From the NCBI GenBank assembly GCA_009691845.1, contig SIAJ01000033.1:1-51956 (forward strand): a DNA stretch of 51,956 nucleotides, written 5' to 3'. The position numbers and the translations under genes were made by a program. The stretch is from Gemmataceae bacterium. Lineage in GTDB: Bacteria; Planctomycetota; Planctomycetia; Gemmatales; Gemmataceae. Of the stretch, positions 41,459 through 51,365 are shown one piece after another. Within the stretch, counting starts at the first letter, position 1, and each line of letters opens with the position of its first letter. The notes beneath the pieces were generated by a model. The model saw nothing but the letters and a program-made list of their open reading frames with translations. It made no database searches and was not told the DNA's origin.

Positions 41459-41856
41459 CAGAGGGGGTTCCAATAAGGAGGGAGATCGAACGCAACTGTT
41501 TTATGTGGCAACGACTAACGCGACAGGGGAGGAATCAGGAAGAGCATCGGCGAAAGCATGCTTGCCGCGAAGCCGCATCAGTTTCCAACGGTCAACCTCG
41601 CCGAGTTGCAGCCACTCCGCTCGCACGGCCTCGACTGCGGGCTTGCCGATCTTGACGAGTTCAGCAATCGCCTTCCGAGTCTCTTTCCGCTGGCCTCCGG
41701 TTGCGCCGGCGTGTGCTCAGCGCGGCTTGCGCTTCCTGGCCGTGCCGCCATCGCGGACGCTCATCGTGTGGGAATACGTTTCGGCCAACATCGGCGAGTG
41801 AGAAATATCCGTCGGGTCCGGACAATTACTGAACAGAAGTCTCGACAATGGATCCG
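41459..41856. other. Intergenic region holding a broken small gene
   Basis: This 398-bp stretch lies between MoxR and the second DUF1501. Its only content is the interrupted minus-strand frame at 41501-41791, described separately. The plus-strand frames here are shadows of it. No repeat family member was found. Confidence 0.4.
41501..41791 (-). pseudogene. Interrupted small gene with HEAT/helical C-terminus
   Basis: On the minus strand a frame from ATG 41791 or 41764 to TAA 41501 reads MSVRDGGTARKRKPR, then a TGA at 41717-41719. A well-composed helical segment follows (KETRKAIAELVKIGKPAVEA, then LQLGEVDRWKLMRLRGKHA). The second part has the amphipathic look of a HEAT-type repeat, but has no start codon of its own. 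One in-frame stop, or a frameshift near it, explains the break. Confidence is low because no family could be named. Confidence 0.35.
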
Positions 41857-43332
41857 TTAGCCCAGCATCTCGCGGACGACATTCCCTCCGGGCACGAGCG
41901 GCTGGGGCCGATTCGTCTTGTCGCGGATCATGGTTTCGAGGTCGTAGCCGAGGAGATGATAGACCGTTGCGAGCAAATCTTTGGGCGAGACGGGCCGATC
42001 GGTCACGGTGCCGCCATGTTTGTCCGTCTTGCCGACAACCTTGCCGCGTGCCGTGCCGCCGCCGGCAAAGAGCGTGGAATAGGCCTGGGCCCAGTGGTCG
42101 CGGCCGCCGCCAATCGCCTTGTTGATCTGCGGCGTGCGACCGTGTTCGCTCAGCACGACGACCAGCGTATCATCCAACATGCCGCGTTGATCGAGATCGT
42201 TGATCAGGCCATAGAAGCCGCGATCGAAGCCGGGCATGAGTTCGTTCTTCATGCGTGGATAGTGTTCCCAGTGCGTGTCCCAGCCACTGCCGGCCAGACC
42301 GAATTCATCCCAAAAGACCGTTACAAATTTCGAACCCGCCTCGACCAATCGGCGGGCGGCCAAACAGCCCTGGCCGAAGACGGTCATGCCGTAACTTTCA
42401 CGCAGGCCCATCGGCTCGCGGGCCATGTCGAGGGCATCGCGAACCTTGTTCGTGCCGATCAGCGAGTAGGCCATGTCGCGCTGACTGTCGAACCCGCTCG
42501 ACTCACGCAATTGCCGGGCGTTATCGAACTGTTCGAGCAACGACTTGCGTGTGTTCAACCGATCGATGGTCAAGTCGGGCGTCGTTCGCGTATCGCCCAA
42601 GGTGAAATGGGCATCGGGCTTGATGCCCACATACGGCTCCTTGAAGGTCTCGTACTTGCCCGCCAGGGTCTTGGTGATCTCCTTGTTTGCATCGCCGATA
42701 AACTCGGTGAAGTGCGGGTGATATGCTCCCCCGAGAAAGGCCGCGTAGGGGCCGGCACGCGGCACCTCGCCCACGCGTCGGCTGCTGAACGGCCAGGGCA
42801 TCGCGATGTTATCCGGGATCGACTTGCGTTTGCCTTTCAGCCCTTCGAGATACGCAACCACGGAACCGATGAACGGCCAGTGTCGGCCATCGTGCGGGCT
42901 CAGTTCCATGGCCACGTCGATGTCCGGCACGCTGGTGGTCGCATAAGCCACACCGTGAATCGGGTGCTTGTGCGTGACCGACCTTACGACGGTCACTTTG
43001 TCCATGATGCGGGCCGTGTGCGGCAGCAATTCGCAAACGTCGCAGCCTGGGAGCGATGAACGAATTCCCTTGAGTTCCCCGCGAATCTCGACCGGGGCGT
43101 CCGGTTTCATATCGGCCAGTTCGAGTTGGCTTGGCGAGCCATACAAGTACAGCAGGATACAGTTCTTGGCCTTGCCGAACGAGGTGTCCTTCGGCTCGGA
43201 TCGTGTCTCACCTGCGCGCAAGGCGTCCGTCAGCGAGAGACCGAACAGGCTCAAGCCGCCGGCCCACAACGCATCGCGTCGGGACAGGCCATTGCAGAAT
43301 CGCTTTTCGGAACCCAGCACACGCAGCATCAT
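41857..43332 (-). CDS. Tat-exported DUF1501 protein (second copy)
   Basis: The 491-aa protein starts at ATG 43332 (or 43329). A Tat-type signal LSRRDALWAGGLSLFGLSL lies ~16 residues in. DUF1501 landmarks follow: LLYLYGSPSQLELADMKPDA, THKHPIHGVAYATTSVPD, SEHGRTPQINKAIGGGRDHW and LGYDLETMIRDKTNRPQPL. It is more diverged than the copy at 23124. It is probably a periplasmic sulfatase-like protein of unknown reaction. The frame is open 14 codons further upstream. No DUF1549/DUF1553 partner is adjacent. Confidence 0.9.
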   Translation of the reverse strand: MMLRVLGSEKRFCNGLSRRDALWAGGLSLFGLSLTDALRAGETRSEPKDTSFGKAKNCILLYLYGSPSQLELADMKPDAPVEIRGELKGIRSSLPGCDVCELLPHTARIMDKVTVVRSVTHKHPIHGVAYATTSVPDIDVAMELSPHDGRHWPFIGSVVAYLEGLKGKRKSIPDNIAMPWPFSSRRVGEVPRAGPYAAFLGGAYHPHFTEFIGDANKEITKTLAGKYETFKEPYVGIKPDAHFTLGDTRTTPDLTIDRLNTRKSLLEQFDNARQLRESSGFDSQRDMAYSLIGTNKVRDALDMAREPMGLRESYGMTVFGQGCLAARRLVEAGSKFVTVFWDEFGLAGSGWDTHWEHYPRMKNELMPGFDRGFYGLINDLDQRGMLDDTLVVVLSEHGRTPQINKAIGGGRDHWAQAYSTLFAGGGTARGKVVGKTDKHGGTVTDRPVSPKDLLATVYHLLGYDLETMIRDKTNRPQPLVPGGNVVREMLG

Positions 43333-43743
43333 CAAACCACAAGTGAAGGTGAACGGGGGCAACGGCAGGAACATCGGGAGATTGAGATATTCTCACTCCT
43401 CTACCTGCCAGAAGCAAGTCGAAAGGGCGAATCTCGTTCAACGAAGCCAGCCACCCTGGTTGGGACAGCCCTCCGGCCTGTCATCAACATTTGCATTTCA
43501 CTGAGTCAAAATGCGTTGCAGGTCGCGCTTTGCAACGCAATGTATTTCCGAACACCCACCGCTGCCGACTCCTTGTTCGTGTGGTAAATTGGACGTTTCC
43601 GAGAACCGTGGTTCCAGCGGCGAGAGACTTGTGCCGGGTACGTCACCGATAGCCAATTCAAGGGTCAGCGCGTAAACTGAGGTCGTTGGTCGTGCATTTT
43701 TGACTCGCGGTCGTCCGTTCAATTTCTTCTACCGAGACTACTC
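43333..43743. other. Divergent intergenic region with a single-arm family B repeat
   Basis: This 411-bp stretch separates the divergent DUF1501 and surface protein genes. gggacagccctccggcctgtc at 43462-43482 is one arm of the family B repeat without its partner. Frames of 60-80 codons on both strands were rejected as shadows. Confidence 0.45.
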
Positions 43744-45984
43744 ATGCGTTCGTTCACGCGCCTCCGTTCCCGGCGTTGTCGGCTGCACCTCGAAACGCTC
43801 GAAGGCCGCGAGACGCCAGCCGGAATCGTCCGTGCGAGCATCGTGGGGGGCGTGCTGATCTTGGTGGGAGACGATCGCTCGAACACAGTCATCATCAAAC
43901 TCGAGGCCGGCCAAACGACTCTGACGCCCGATGCGACTACGGATGTTGGCGGGCTGGGTGGGGCCGGTTCCGCCCTCGTGATCCCAAGTCTGGCGACGTC
44001 GTTGAAGGCGACCATGCGGGGTGGCGACGACACGATCCAGAGCGATGTGGCAACCGACTTCTCGCTGCCAGGCGGGGCCCACATCGACATGGGGGATGGA
44101 GCGGCCGACCTCTGCTCGATCTTTACTTCCAAGAAGATCGATCTCGGCTCATTGACGGTGAAGGGGACCGATGGGTTCAACCAGGTTGATGTGAGCGGGG
44201 GCGTTGGCAAGGGGAGCCAGATTACCGGCCATGTGATGATGGACTTCGGCAAGGGCGGTTCGACCAGTTCGTTCACTGAAATCAAGTTGATCGGCCCGGC
44301 TGGCGTTTCCGTCCACGCGGCGGACGGCTTCGACCAAATCTATCTGACGAACGTGGAGGGTGGCAAGCCAGTGAGGGCGACACTCGGCAATGCGGCTGCG
44401 GTGTTGCTCTTCGACAACGCCAAAGTCGGGGCCGTGACAGTGAAGTCGGAAAACGCAACCACGACGCTCACCAGTGCATCGGAAGTCGGGGCCGTGCGGC
44501 TAGATGGTTTGATTTACTCCAAGCTCTTCTCGATGGGGAACAGCAAGATCAATGGGAACACCGTGCTGACGACTCAGTTGCCCCATGGTGAACTCTACCT
44601 CAACTTGCAAGACACCGCTTTGACCGGCAATTTATCGACTGCAACGAAGGGGTTGGCCTCGCACACCGACGCCCAGATCAACGATGTGGATGTGACCGGC
44701 TCCGTCGTCGACAAACAAAGCGGCGCGTTCTCCTACTCGTCGTTCCAAATCTCGAACGCCTCGACGATCGGCGGCAATTTCACCATGCAATCATCGGCCT
44801 CGAGCACGGACATCACCGCCTCGATTTCCGACTCCGCAGTGCTCGGCGCGATCAAGATTGCCAGTGCCGGCAAGGATGACGTGGACGTGCAACTCAACTT
44901 GAATGGGACCATCAGTCCCGCTTCCGTCACGGTCCAGGGAGGGAACAGTGCCGACTTCGATACCGAAACCGGCTCCACCGTGATGATCGACGGCGATCTG
45001 AAAGTTTCCGCGAAGGGCCTTTTTACAATCGCCGAGACCCGTGGAACGCTGCAGGCGAAGAATGTGCTGATCACAGGTCCGTCCTTGGCCAAGCTGAACG
45101 TCCTGACGGGTTCGAATGTCAACATCGCTAACAAGCTAACCATGGCAAGCGACCGGCAGGCGTTGCTCCACCTTGATCCCGGGGTACTCCTGAACGTGGC
45201 TGGCGACGTCAAGATCGATGGCAAGGTCTTTGCCAATCTGGAGTCAGAAGGCACGTTCGACGTCGGTGGCAGAGTATCCGTAAAGGGAAGCGAGGCGGAC
45301 ATCCAGGTTGTCGATGGCACCTTTACGGTGGACAGCGATTTCTTGGCGACGGGGAGCTACGCCTTCACTGCAAATTTCGCTCCGGCTGGTGCCAGCACGA
45401 TCCAGGGTAATGCCAGCTTCAAGAGCGGGCTCGGCAATGATCGTTTCGACTCCACGCCGACGATGAAATTCGCGAAGGACTTGCTAGTCGATCTCAAGGA
45501 TGGTGCCAATCAGGTGTCCATCGCAGGAGTGGGAGGCACTCCAACGGTTTCCGGAAAGCTGACGCTCAATACCGGCCACGGCGACGATGTTCTCGATCTC
45601 ACCGACATCTCTGTAAACGGCACGTCGAGTTTCTCAACCGGGGCCGGTTCCGATCAACTCAGGATTTCCGGCCAATCGACCCTGACAGGTGCCGTGGCGG
45701 TGGACTTCGGTGCCGATGATGATCTCCTGGAACTCGGATTCCAGGCCGTGCTTGGCGGGCCGGTCACGATCACCGGAACTCTGAAAGCCAAAATGGGAAC
45801 TGGCAACGACACGATCAAGCTGGGGAACACGCCCGGCAATCTTGGCAGCCTGGTCGTCTTTGCCGCTCCTGGCAGCACGATTGATGGTGGGCTTGGCCTG
45901 GACTTCTTCGACGACGAGGCCGGCAAGATTACCAATCCAGGCAACGTGACACTGAGTGCGGACTTTGTTGATCCAACGCCATGA
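43744..45984 (+). CDS. Large secreted surface protein with LExR-type N-terminal motif
   Basis: The 746-aa protein starts with a basic segment (RSFTRLRSRRCRLHLETLEG) and the motif LEGRETPAG (19-27), equivalent to LEQREMMAA in the calpain-RTX protein at 274. The rest is Gly/Thr/Ser/Asp-rich and built from repeated short strands (GNAAAVLLFDNAKVGAVTVK, GDVKIDGKVFANLESEG and similar). This suggests a right-handed beta-helix or related surface-fibre fold. There are no catalytic motifs. Inference: an exported adhesin-like or sheath protein. It is a monocistronic gene ending shortly before the HEAT gene. Confidence 0.8.
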   Translation: MRSFTRLRSRRCRLHLETLEGRETPAGIVRASIVGGVLILVGDDRSNTVIIKLEAGQTTLTPDATTDVGGLGGAGSALVIPSLATSLKATMRGGDDTIQSDVATDFSLPGGAHIDMGDGAADLCSIFTSKKIDLGSLTVKGTDGFNQVDVSGGVGKGSQITGHVMMDFGKGGSTSSFTEIKLIGPAGVSVHAADGFDQIYLTNVEGGKPVRATLGNAAAVLLFDNAKVGAVTVKSENATTTLTSASEVGAVRLDGLIYSKLFSMGNSKINGNTVLTTQLPHGELYLNLQDTALTGNLSTATKGLASHTDAQINDVDVTGSVVDKQSGAFSYSSFQISNASTIGGNFTMQSSASSTDITASISDSAVLGAIKIASAGKDDVDVQLNLNGTISPASVTVQGGNSADFDTETGSTVMIDGDLKVSAKGLFTIAETRGTLQAKNVLITGPSLAKLNVLTGSNVNIANKLTMASDRQALLHLDPGVLLNVAGDVKIDGKVFANLESEGTFDVGGRVSVKGSEADIQVVDGTFTVDSDFLATGSYAFTANFAPAGASTIQGNASFKSGLGNDRFDSTPTMKFAKDLLVDLKDGANQVSIAGVGGTPTVSGKLTLNTGHGDDVLDLTDISVNGTSSFSTGAGSDQLRISGQSTLTGAVAVDFGADDDLLELGFQAVLGGPVTITGTLKAKMGTGNDTIKLGNTPGNLGSLVVFAAPGSTIDGGLGLDFFDDEAGKITNPGNVTLSADFVDPTP

Positions 45985-46039
45985 ACTCGGCGGAGTCCTG
46001 CACATAGAAGTCGATGCAGTCCGACGCCAGACGGGTCCG

Positions 46040-47110
46040 TTAGATATTCATCACGCTGAGGGCGAACGATGCTGGACGGGCACACATAGCCGAGATGCAC
46101 GGCCACGACGCAGACGGACGAACCGGCCCGCAGTCATTTTTTTTGGCCCGGTTAGGATCGATCTTCTCGAGCGCTTCCAGGCAATAATGCGGGATGTAGG
46201 TTCGGTCGTGCCGCAGCCCTTCTTCGAGAGCGGGGATCGCTTCCTTGGCCTCGGGCCCAATCGCTCCCAGCCGCCAGGCCGCGTGCGAGCGTTCCGTGGA
46301 ACTCTCGTGCTTGAGCAATCCGATCAATGTCGGAATCGCATTCTTGTGCTTCGAGATCTGCCACAGAGCCAGTGCGGCCTGCGACGCAACCAGCGACCCG
46401 GGATCGCGCAAAAGATGCTCAAGAGCAGGTACCGCCTCCTTGGCATCCGGTCCGATGCGGCCAAGTGAATATGCCACCGTCCCTGGGTTGTGGTACCAGG
46501 TATCCTTGAGCATCTTCATCAAGAGTGGAACCGCCTGCTTGTGCTGGTTGATGGCCCACAGGGAATACGCCGGTTCGTAGCGGTAGTTGGAGTGCATCCC
46601 TTTCTCGGCCGCCTCGAGCAAATCGGGAATGGCGTCCTTGGCGTCCGGGCCGATCTGGCCAAGTGCAACCGCCGCCGTGATGAAGTTGCTCGACACGTTC
46701 GACTTCAGAAACTTGCGGAGGGCCGGCACGGCTGCTTTGGCTCCCGGCCCGATTTTTCCGAGCGCCGAAGCCGACCAGTGGGCCACGTCGAAGCCAGTAT
46801 CGTTGAGGGCCGCGATCAGCGACGGTACGGCTTCTCTGGCCTCCGGACCAATCTTGCCCAGCGAGCCCGCGGCCGCCAGGCGGACCCATGCGACCTTGTC
46901 GGTCTCCAGGCGAAAGGCAATCGCAGGGACAGCCAGCTTCGCGTTCGCGCCGAGCTTTCCCAGTTCGACGACTGCCGTGCCTCGGACTTTTGGATCCGGG
47001 TCGTGAATCTTCTCGATCCAGTGCCCCAGCGGATCGTTGATCTTCTGATCGGCCGGGAGATTCGCGACCACCGCCAACGAAATGCCGACGGCGAGGAGGG
47101 AGTATTTCAT
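46040..47110 (-). CDS. Exported HEAT-repeat protein
   Basis: The 356-aa protein has a signal peptide (~1-20) and about eight HEAT/PBS-lyase-type repeats with the pattern ALGKIGP.AK.AVPAL (for example LGKLGANAKLAVPAIAF and LGQIGPDAKDAIPDLLEA). They stack into a superhelical protein-protein interaction surface. The C-terminal ~35 residues after DPNRAKKNDC are Cys/Pro-rich and unlike the repeats. They follow an A8 run (minus strand, 46137-46144), so a frameshift there may have changed the tail. Its ATG overlaps the stop of the GNAT gene (ATGA). Confidence 0.85.
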   Translation of the reverse strand: MKYSLLAVGISLAVVANLPADQKINDPLGHWIEKIHDPDPKVRGTAVVELGKLGANAKLAVPAIAFRLETDKVAWVRLAAAGSLGKIGPEAREAVPSLIAALNDTGFDVAHWSASALGKIGPGAKAAVPALRKFLKSNVSSNFITAAVALGQIGPDAKDAIPDLLEAAEKGMHSNYRYEPAYSLWAINQHKQAVPLLMKMLKDTWYHNPGTVAYSLGRIGPDAKEAVPALEHLLRDPGSLVASQAALALWQISKHKNAIPTLIGLLKHESSTERSHAAWRLGAIGPEAKEAIPALEEGLRHDRTYIPHYCLEALEKIDPNRAKKNDCGPVRPSASWPCISAMCARPASFALSVMNI

Positions 47111-47697
47111 GGGAAGTCCCGGGTGGGAGCGTCGTTCTCGCCGAGCATCTGCGGATCGCAATCGCGCAAATCGCGATAGTAGATGGCCGAACCGTGTGGA
47201 TGGCCCGATGGCGAAAGCGCATAACCCGGTATCACGCCAGCCCGAATGTAGCCAAGCTTCTCGTAAAGCTTACCAGCCGGATCGCCGGCTCTTGTATCAA
47301 GAAGCAGCAAGTACCGCCCGCGTGACAGGGCTGCATCCTCGGCAGCCATCATCAAGGCAGTTCCCAGGCCACACCGTCGGGCCGAAGTATGAACGAGGAG
47401 TTTCTCAACTTCGCCTCGGTGTCGGCCGTTCGGCAATTGAGCGAGCGAAAGCTGAATCGCCCCGAGCAAGTCTTCGCCTTGAATGGCCACGAGCAACAGG
47501 CGGCGGCCGAAGTCGACTTCCGCGAAGACGCGTTCCCAATACTCGATTGCCTCATCGCGGCTCATGGGATCGAGAAACCCGATCGAGGCCCCGGCCTTCA
47601 CGGCATCGTCGAGCAACTCGACCAGGCCGTCGCGCAGTTGCCCACTTTGCTCCCCGCTGGGGATTTGAATGGCCACGCTCAATGGAGAACGAATCAC
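47107..47697 (-). CDS. GNAT-family N-acetyltransferase
   Basis: The 196-aa protein has the GNAT core: VEKLLVHTSARRCGLGTALM is the acetyl-CoA-binding motif A (Q/R-x-x-G-x-G/A form RRCGLGTA), followed by LLLLDTRAGDPAGKLYEKLGY, motif B. This subgroup often acetylates small amines or antibiotics. The GTG start at 47697 has GAGG 8 nt upstream. It lies between the deacylase and the HEAT gene on the same strand, and the HEAT start overlaps its stop, so all three may be one operon. Confidence 0.87.
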   Translation of the reverse strand: MIRSPLSVAIQIPSGEQSGQLRDGLVELLDDAVKAGASIGFLDPMSRDEAIEYWERVFAEVDFGRRLLLVAIQGEDLLGAIQLSLAQLPNGRHRGEVEKLLVHTSARRCGLGTALMMAAEDAALSRGRYLLLLDTRAGDPAGKLYEKLGYIRAGVIPGYALSPSGHPHGSAIYYRDLRDCDPQMLGENDAPTRDFP

Positions 47698-47855
47698 GAC
47701 CGCCTCGCATGATCCCGGGTGTGCTGGGGTGAATTGTCGCCTGCTGGAAAGGATGATTCAACAACTGAAACGCGGATTCTGCAAGAATGTTGGCGAGAAA
47801 TGGGTTCCCGAGTGGAAAACCCAGCGACTGCTGTCGCTGGGCATTGCCAAATATC

Positions 47856-49409
47856 TCACCCACGCCGTAACCCGAGGCCCGGTCGCGCCGATGTTCGTTC
47901 TCCATCTTTCAGAACGGCTTGCCCATTCACGAACACGTGCCGCATCCCCTCGGCCAAGGCCTTGCCGCTCTCAAATGTCGAGCGATGCACAACCGTCGCG
48001 GGGTCGAAGACAATCACGTCTGCTGCCATCTTCTCCGCAAGGACGCCGCGATCCTTCAATCCATGCCGAACGGCCACTTGCCGCGAGCACTTCATCACCG
48101 CTTCTTCAAGCGACCACACTCCCGAACGCACGTAGTGCCCGAGATAGCGAGCGAAGCAGCCGGTGCCACGCGGATGGGGCCGGCCTCCAACGTAGATGCC
48201 ATCGCTGCCGGCCGTCATGCGGCGATCGCGCATCAAAGCCTCAATGTCCCGATCTGTCCTTTGGGAGTGATGCGGGGCGATCGCGTTGGTGGCCGTTTCC
48301 GTTGCGAGGAGCAGGTCCACAATCAAATCGGGCAAGGTCTTGCCCGTGATGGTCATGGCCTCGCCGAGAGTGCTTCCCTCAAGGTGGCGATATTCGTCCG
48401 AGGGAACCGAACCAAGCCGCACGCGGTTCAAATCGAAGCGTGGATTCGCGACCCACTCGCGCACCTTGGCTCGCGCTCCTGGCTTGCTCAAGCGTGCAAG
48501 TGTCGCCTCGACTCCGCCTCGCATTGCCTCGGGCGGGAGGGCGATCATCCCAAGAATGGATGAGCCGTACAGGTAGCAATACAAATCGAATGAAACGTCG
48601 GCGCCGGCTCGTTCCATCGCGTCCATCAGCGGAATCACCTGGTCCGCGAGACTGTTGAAGTGCGAGATGTGTACCTTGCAGCCCGCGTTCCGTCCGATGT
48701 TTTGCACCTCGATCATTGCCGATTCGACAGTGTGTGGAGCGTAGCCACGCATGTGCGTGACATACACCCCGTCGAACGGCGCGATCTCCTGACAGAGGGC
48801 GGTCAACTCGGCCTCGTCCGCGTAGAGGCTCGGGATGTAGTCGAGACCGCTCGACAGGCCGACAGCCCCTTGCTCCATGCCCTCGCGTACCAATCGACGG
48901 ATCTTCACGAGTTCCTCGGGCGTCGGCCTTCGTTCTTCAAGCCCCATCACGTCCATGCGGACGTTGCCATTGGGAACCAGCGTGGCGGCGTTGATGGCCG
49001 TGCGTCCTGCGAAAAGAGAGAGATACTCATCCACGTTCCGCCACGATAGACCCGGCGTGGGGTAGTTCCCATTGAACCCGGCGGTGTACCGGCGCATGTG
49101 ATCGAGAGTTGCGGGAGAGGCCGGGGCCATCGCCACGCCGTCTTGGCCAATGATGTAGGTGGTCACCCCCTGGCGGACGGCCGGCTCGTGGGCCGGGTCG
49201 TGGAAAAGCACCAGGTCGCCGTGAACGTGCGCATCGATCATGCCGGGTGCGACGACGAGGCCGGTCGCATCCAGACGCGATTTTGCCTCGGCTCCAACGA
49301 GTTTGCCAACGGCGGTGATGCGATCGCCGGCCAGGCCTATATCCGCAAAGAACGCGGGCTTGCCGGTACCATCCAGAACCTGGCCACCGTGAATGAGCGT
49401 GTCGAACAT
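47856..49409 (-). CDS. N-acyl-D-amino-acid deacylase / D-aminoacylase family amidohydrolase
   Basis: The 517-aa protein has the composite beta-sandwich and TIM barrel of the amidohydrolase superfamily: PGMIDAHVHGDL with metal ligands His61 and His63, VTTYIIGQDG, VYVTHMRGY, KVHISHFNS, SDGIYVGGRPHPRG, and the C-terminal strand ADVIVFDPATV. These enzymes release D-amino acids from N-acyl forms. The segment GQDG takes the place of the GNCG found in D-aminoacylases with a metal-binding Cys. ATG 49409 opens the conserved DTLIHGGQVLDG segment. It is the upstream gene of the possible operon with GNAT and HEAT. Confidence 0.9.
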   Translation of the reverse strand: MFDTLIHGGQVLDGTGKPAFFADIGLAGDRITAVGKLVGAEAKSRLDATGLVVAPGMIDAHVHGDLVLFHDPAHEPAVRQGVTTYIIGQDGVAMAPASPATLDHMRRYTAGFNGNYPTPGLSWRNVDEYLSLFAGRTAINAATLVPNGNVRMDVMGLEERRPTPEELVKIRRLVREGMEQGAVGLSSGLDYIPSLYADEAELTALCQEIAPFDGVYVTHMRGYAPHTVESAMIEVQNIGRNAGCKVHISHFNSLADQVIPLMDAMERAGADVSFDLYCYLYGSSILGMIALPPEAMRGGVEATLARLSKPGARAKVREWVANPRFDLNRVRLGSVPSDEYRHLEGSTLGEAMTITGKTLPDLIVDLLLATETATNAIAPHHSQRTDRDIEALMRDRRMTAGSDGIYVGGRPHPRGTGCFARYLGHYVRSGVWSLEEAVMKCSRQVAVRHGLKDRGVLAEKMAADVIVFDPATVVHRSTFESGKALAEGMRHVFVNGQAVLKDGERTSARPGLGLRRG

Positions 49410-49459
49410 GGTAATGTGAAGTAGGTTAAGGGCGAAGCCATCGTATCGGAGACTGGATC

Positions 49460-49918
49460 GTGGCGACCAGAAAAAAGCAGATGTTTACATATCCGTACCC
49501 GCGGCCGAGCCTGACAGTCGATGTTGCACTTGTCACTTTGGAAGCGAAACCGCGTATTTTGTTGATCCGGCGAAAGGCCGAGCCGTTCGCGGGTTGCTGG
49601 GCACTTCCAGGGGGATTCGTCGAGGAGAACGAACGACCACTCGATGCGGCACGACGTGAGTTGCTGGAAGAAACCGGGCTAACTCAAACGGATCTTGAAC
49701 AGCTGCACGCTTTCGGCGATTCAGGCCGCGATCCTCGGGGTTGGACGGTCAGCATTGTTTATACTGCCCGCGTGATCCCCGAACTCTTAAAACCTTTCGC
49801 CGGCGACGATGCCGCCGCCGTCCGTTGGTTTTCGCTAACCAAGCCGCCAGAATTGGCTTTCGACCACGGCATCATTCTTTCGAGAGTTCGAATTCGGCTG
49901 GCCGACCGCCATGGTTAG
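49460..49918 (+). CDS. Nudix hydrolase
   Basis: The 152-aa protein has a complete Nudix box from Gly52 to Leu74 (GX5EX7REUXEEXGU, with RELLEETG in the centre), preceded by the ADP-ribose-pyrophosphatase-like LLIRRKAEPFAGCWALPGG. It probably hydrolyses a nucleoside diphosphate derivative, perhaps NDP-sugar or ADP-ribose; the exact substrate is not visible. The start is GTG 49460, which encodes MATRKKQMF. It is divergent from the deacylase and has no clear operon partner. Confidence 0.9.
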   Translation: MATRKKQMFTYPYPRPSLTVDVALVTLEAKPRILLIRRKAEPFAGCWALPGGFVEENERPLDAARRELLEETGLTQTDLEQLHAFGDSGRDPRGWTVSIVYTARVIPELLKPFAGDDAAAVRWFSLTKPPELAFDHGIILSRVRIRLADRHG

Positions 49919-50064
49919 ATATGTGCGCAACGTGAAGATTCCTGGAAGCTCGAACTGTGCGTCTGAACAGCTTGAGTTCGCACCCTAAAGATACCTTATC
50001 GCTATTCTCTCCGCGAATTGGTGGTCGGCCAACCTCTCTCTATCTTTGTCTATTCCAGTATTCG

Positions 50065-50093
50065 TTGACGACGGCTGACAGCGGTCTTTAATC
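50065..50093 (+). promoter_or_regulatory. Possible sigma-70-type promoter for the DUF1559 gene
   Basis: TTGACG (50065-50070) and TTTAAT (50087-50092) are spaced by 16 nt, or 17 nt if the second box is taken as TTAATC. They lie ~22 bp upstream of the ATG. The match to the -35/-10 consensus is reasonable, but the leader would be very short and no ribosome site is visible, so this is tentative. Confidence 0.3.
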
Positions 50094-50114
50094 CTTTGCA
50101 GAGTGAACTGTCCC

Positions 50115-51077
<963 letters not shown>

Positions 51078-51085
51078 CCGTTGAC

Positions 51086-51176
51086 GAGCCTGAAGCGTAA
51101 GCGAAGGCAGCGGTTGCTGATGGACTTCACGCGATTATTGGTCGAAGTGAGCCGCCTTCGCTTACGCCTCAGGCTC
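51086..51176. terminator. Long inverted repeat, family A copy 2, between convergent genes
   Basis: gagcctgaagcgtaagcgaaggc (51086-51108) pairs with gccttcgcttacgcctcaggctc (51154-51176) with one mismatch, across a 45-nt loop. It starts 8 nt after the DUF1559 stop. The arm core is shared with 189-210 near the left edge. Unlike that copy it has a long loop. It is a likely terminator and dispersed element. Confidence 0.7.
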
Positions 51177-51365
51177 CACGGCACACTTCAAACCCCTTGA
51201 ATCCAGCACATTGGGCATTGTGAATTCTTCACGCTGCACTCACCGGCGTGAACCGTAAGAATGCGACTCATGCCCACGCACGCCTGCTTGCAATCGCAGT
51301 GCAAGTGATGGGATGAGATTCGATCGATACGTACGCTTCGGCCTGCGATCGTCTTGCGAGCGAGA

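Noticed and set aside
41848..43059. 403-codon plus-strand frame opposite the second DUF1501 gene
   Set aside because: It is a shadow of the DUF1501 coding strand, without a ribosome site or recognisable domain.
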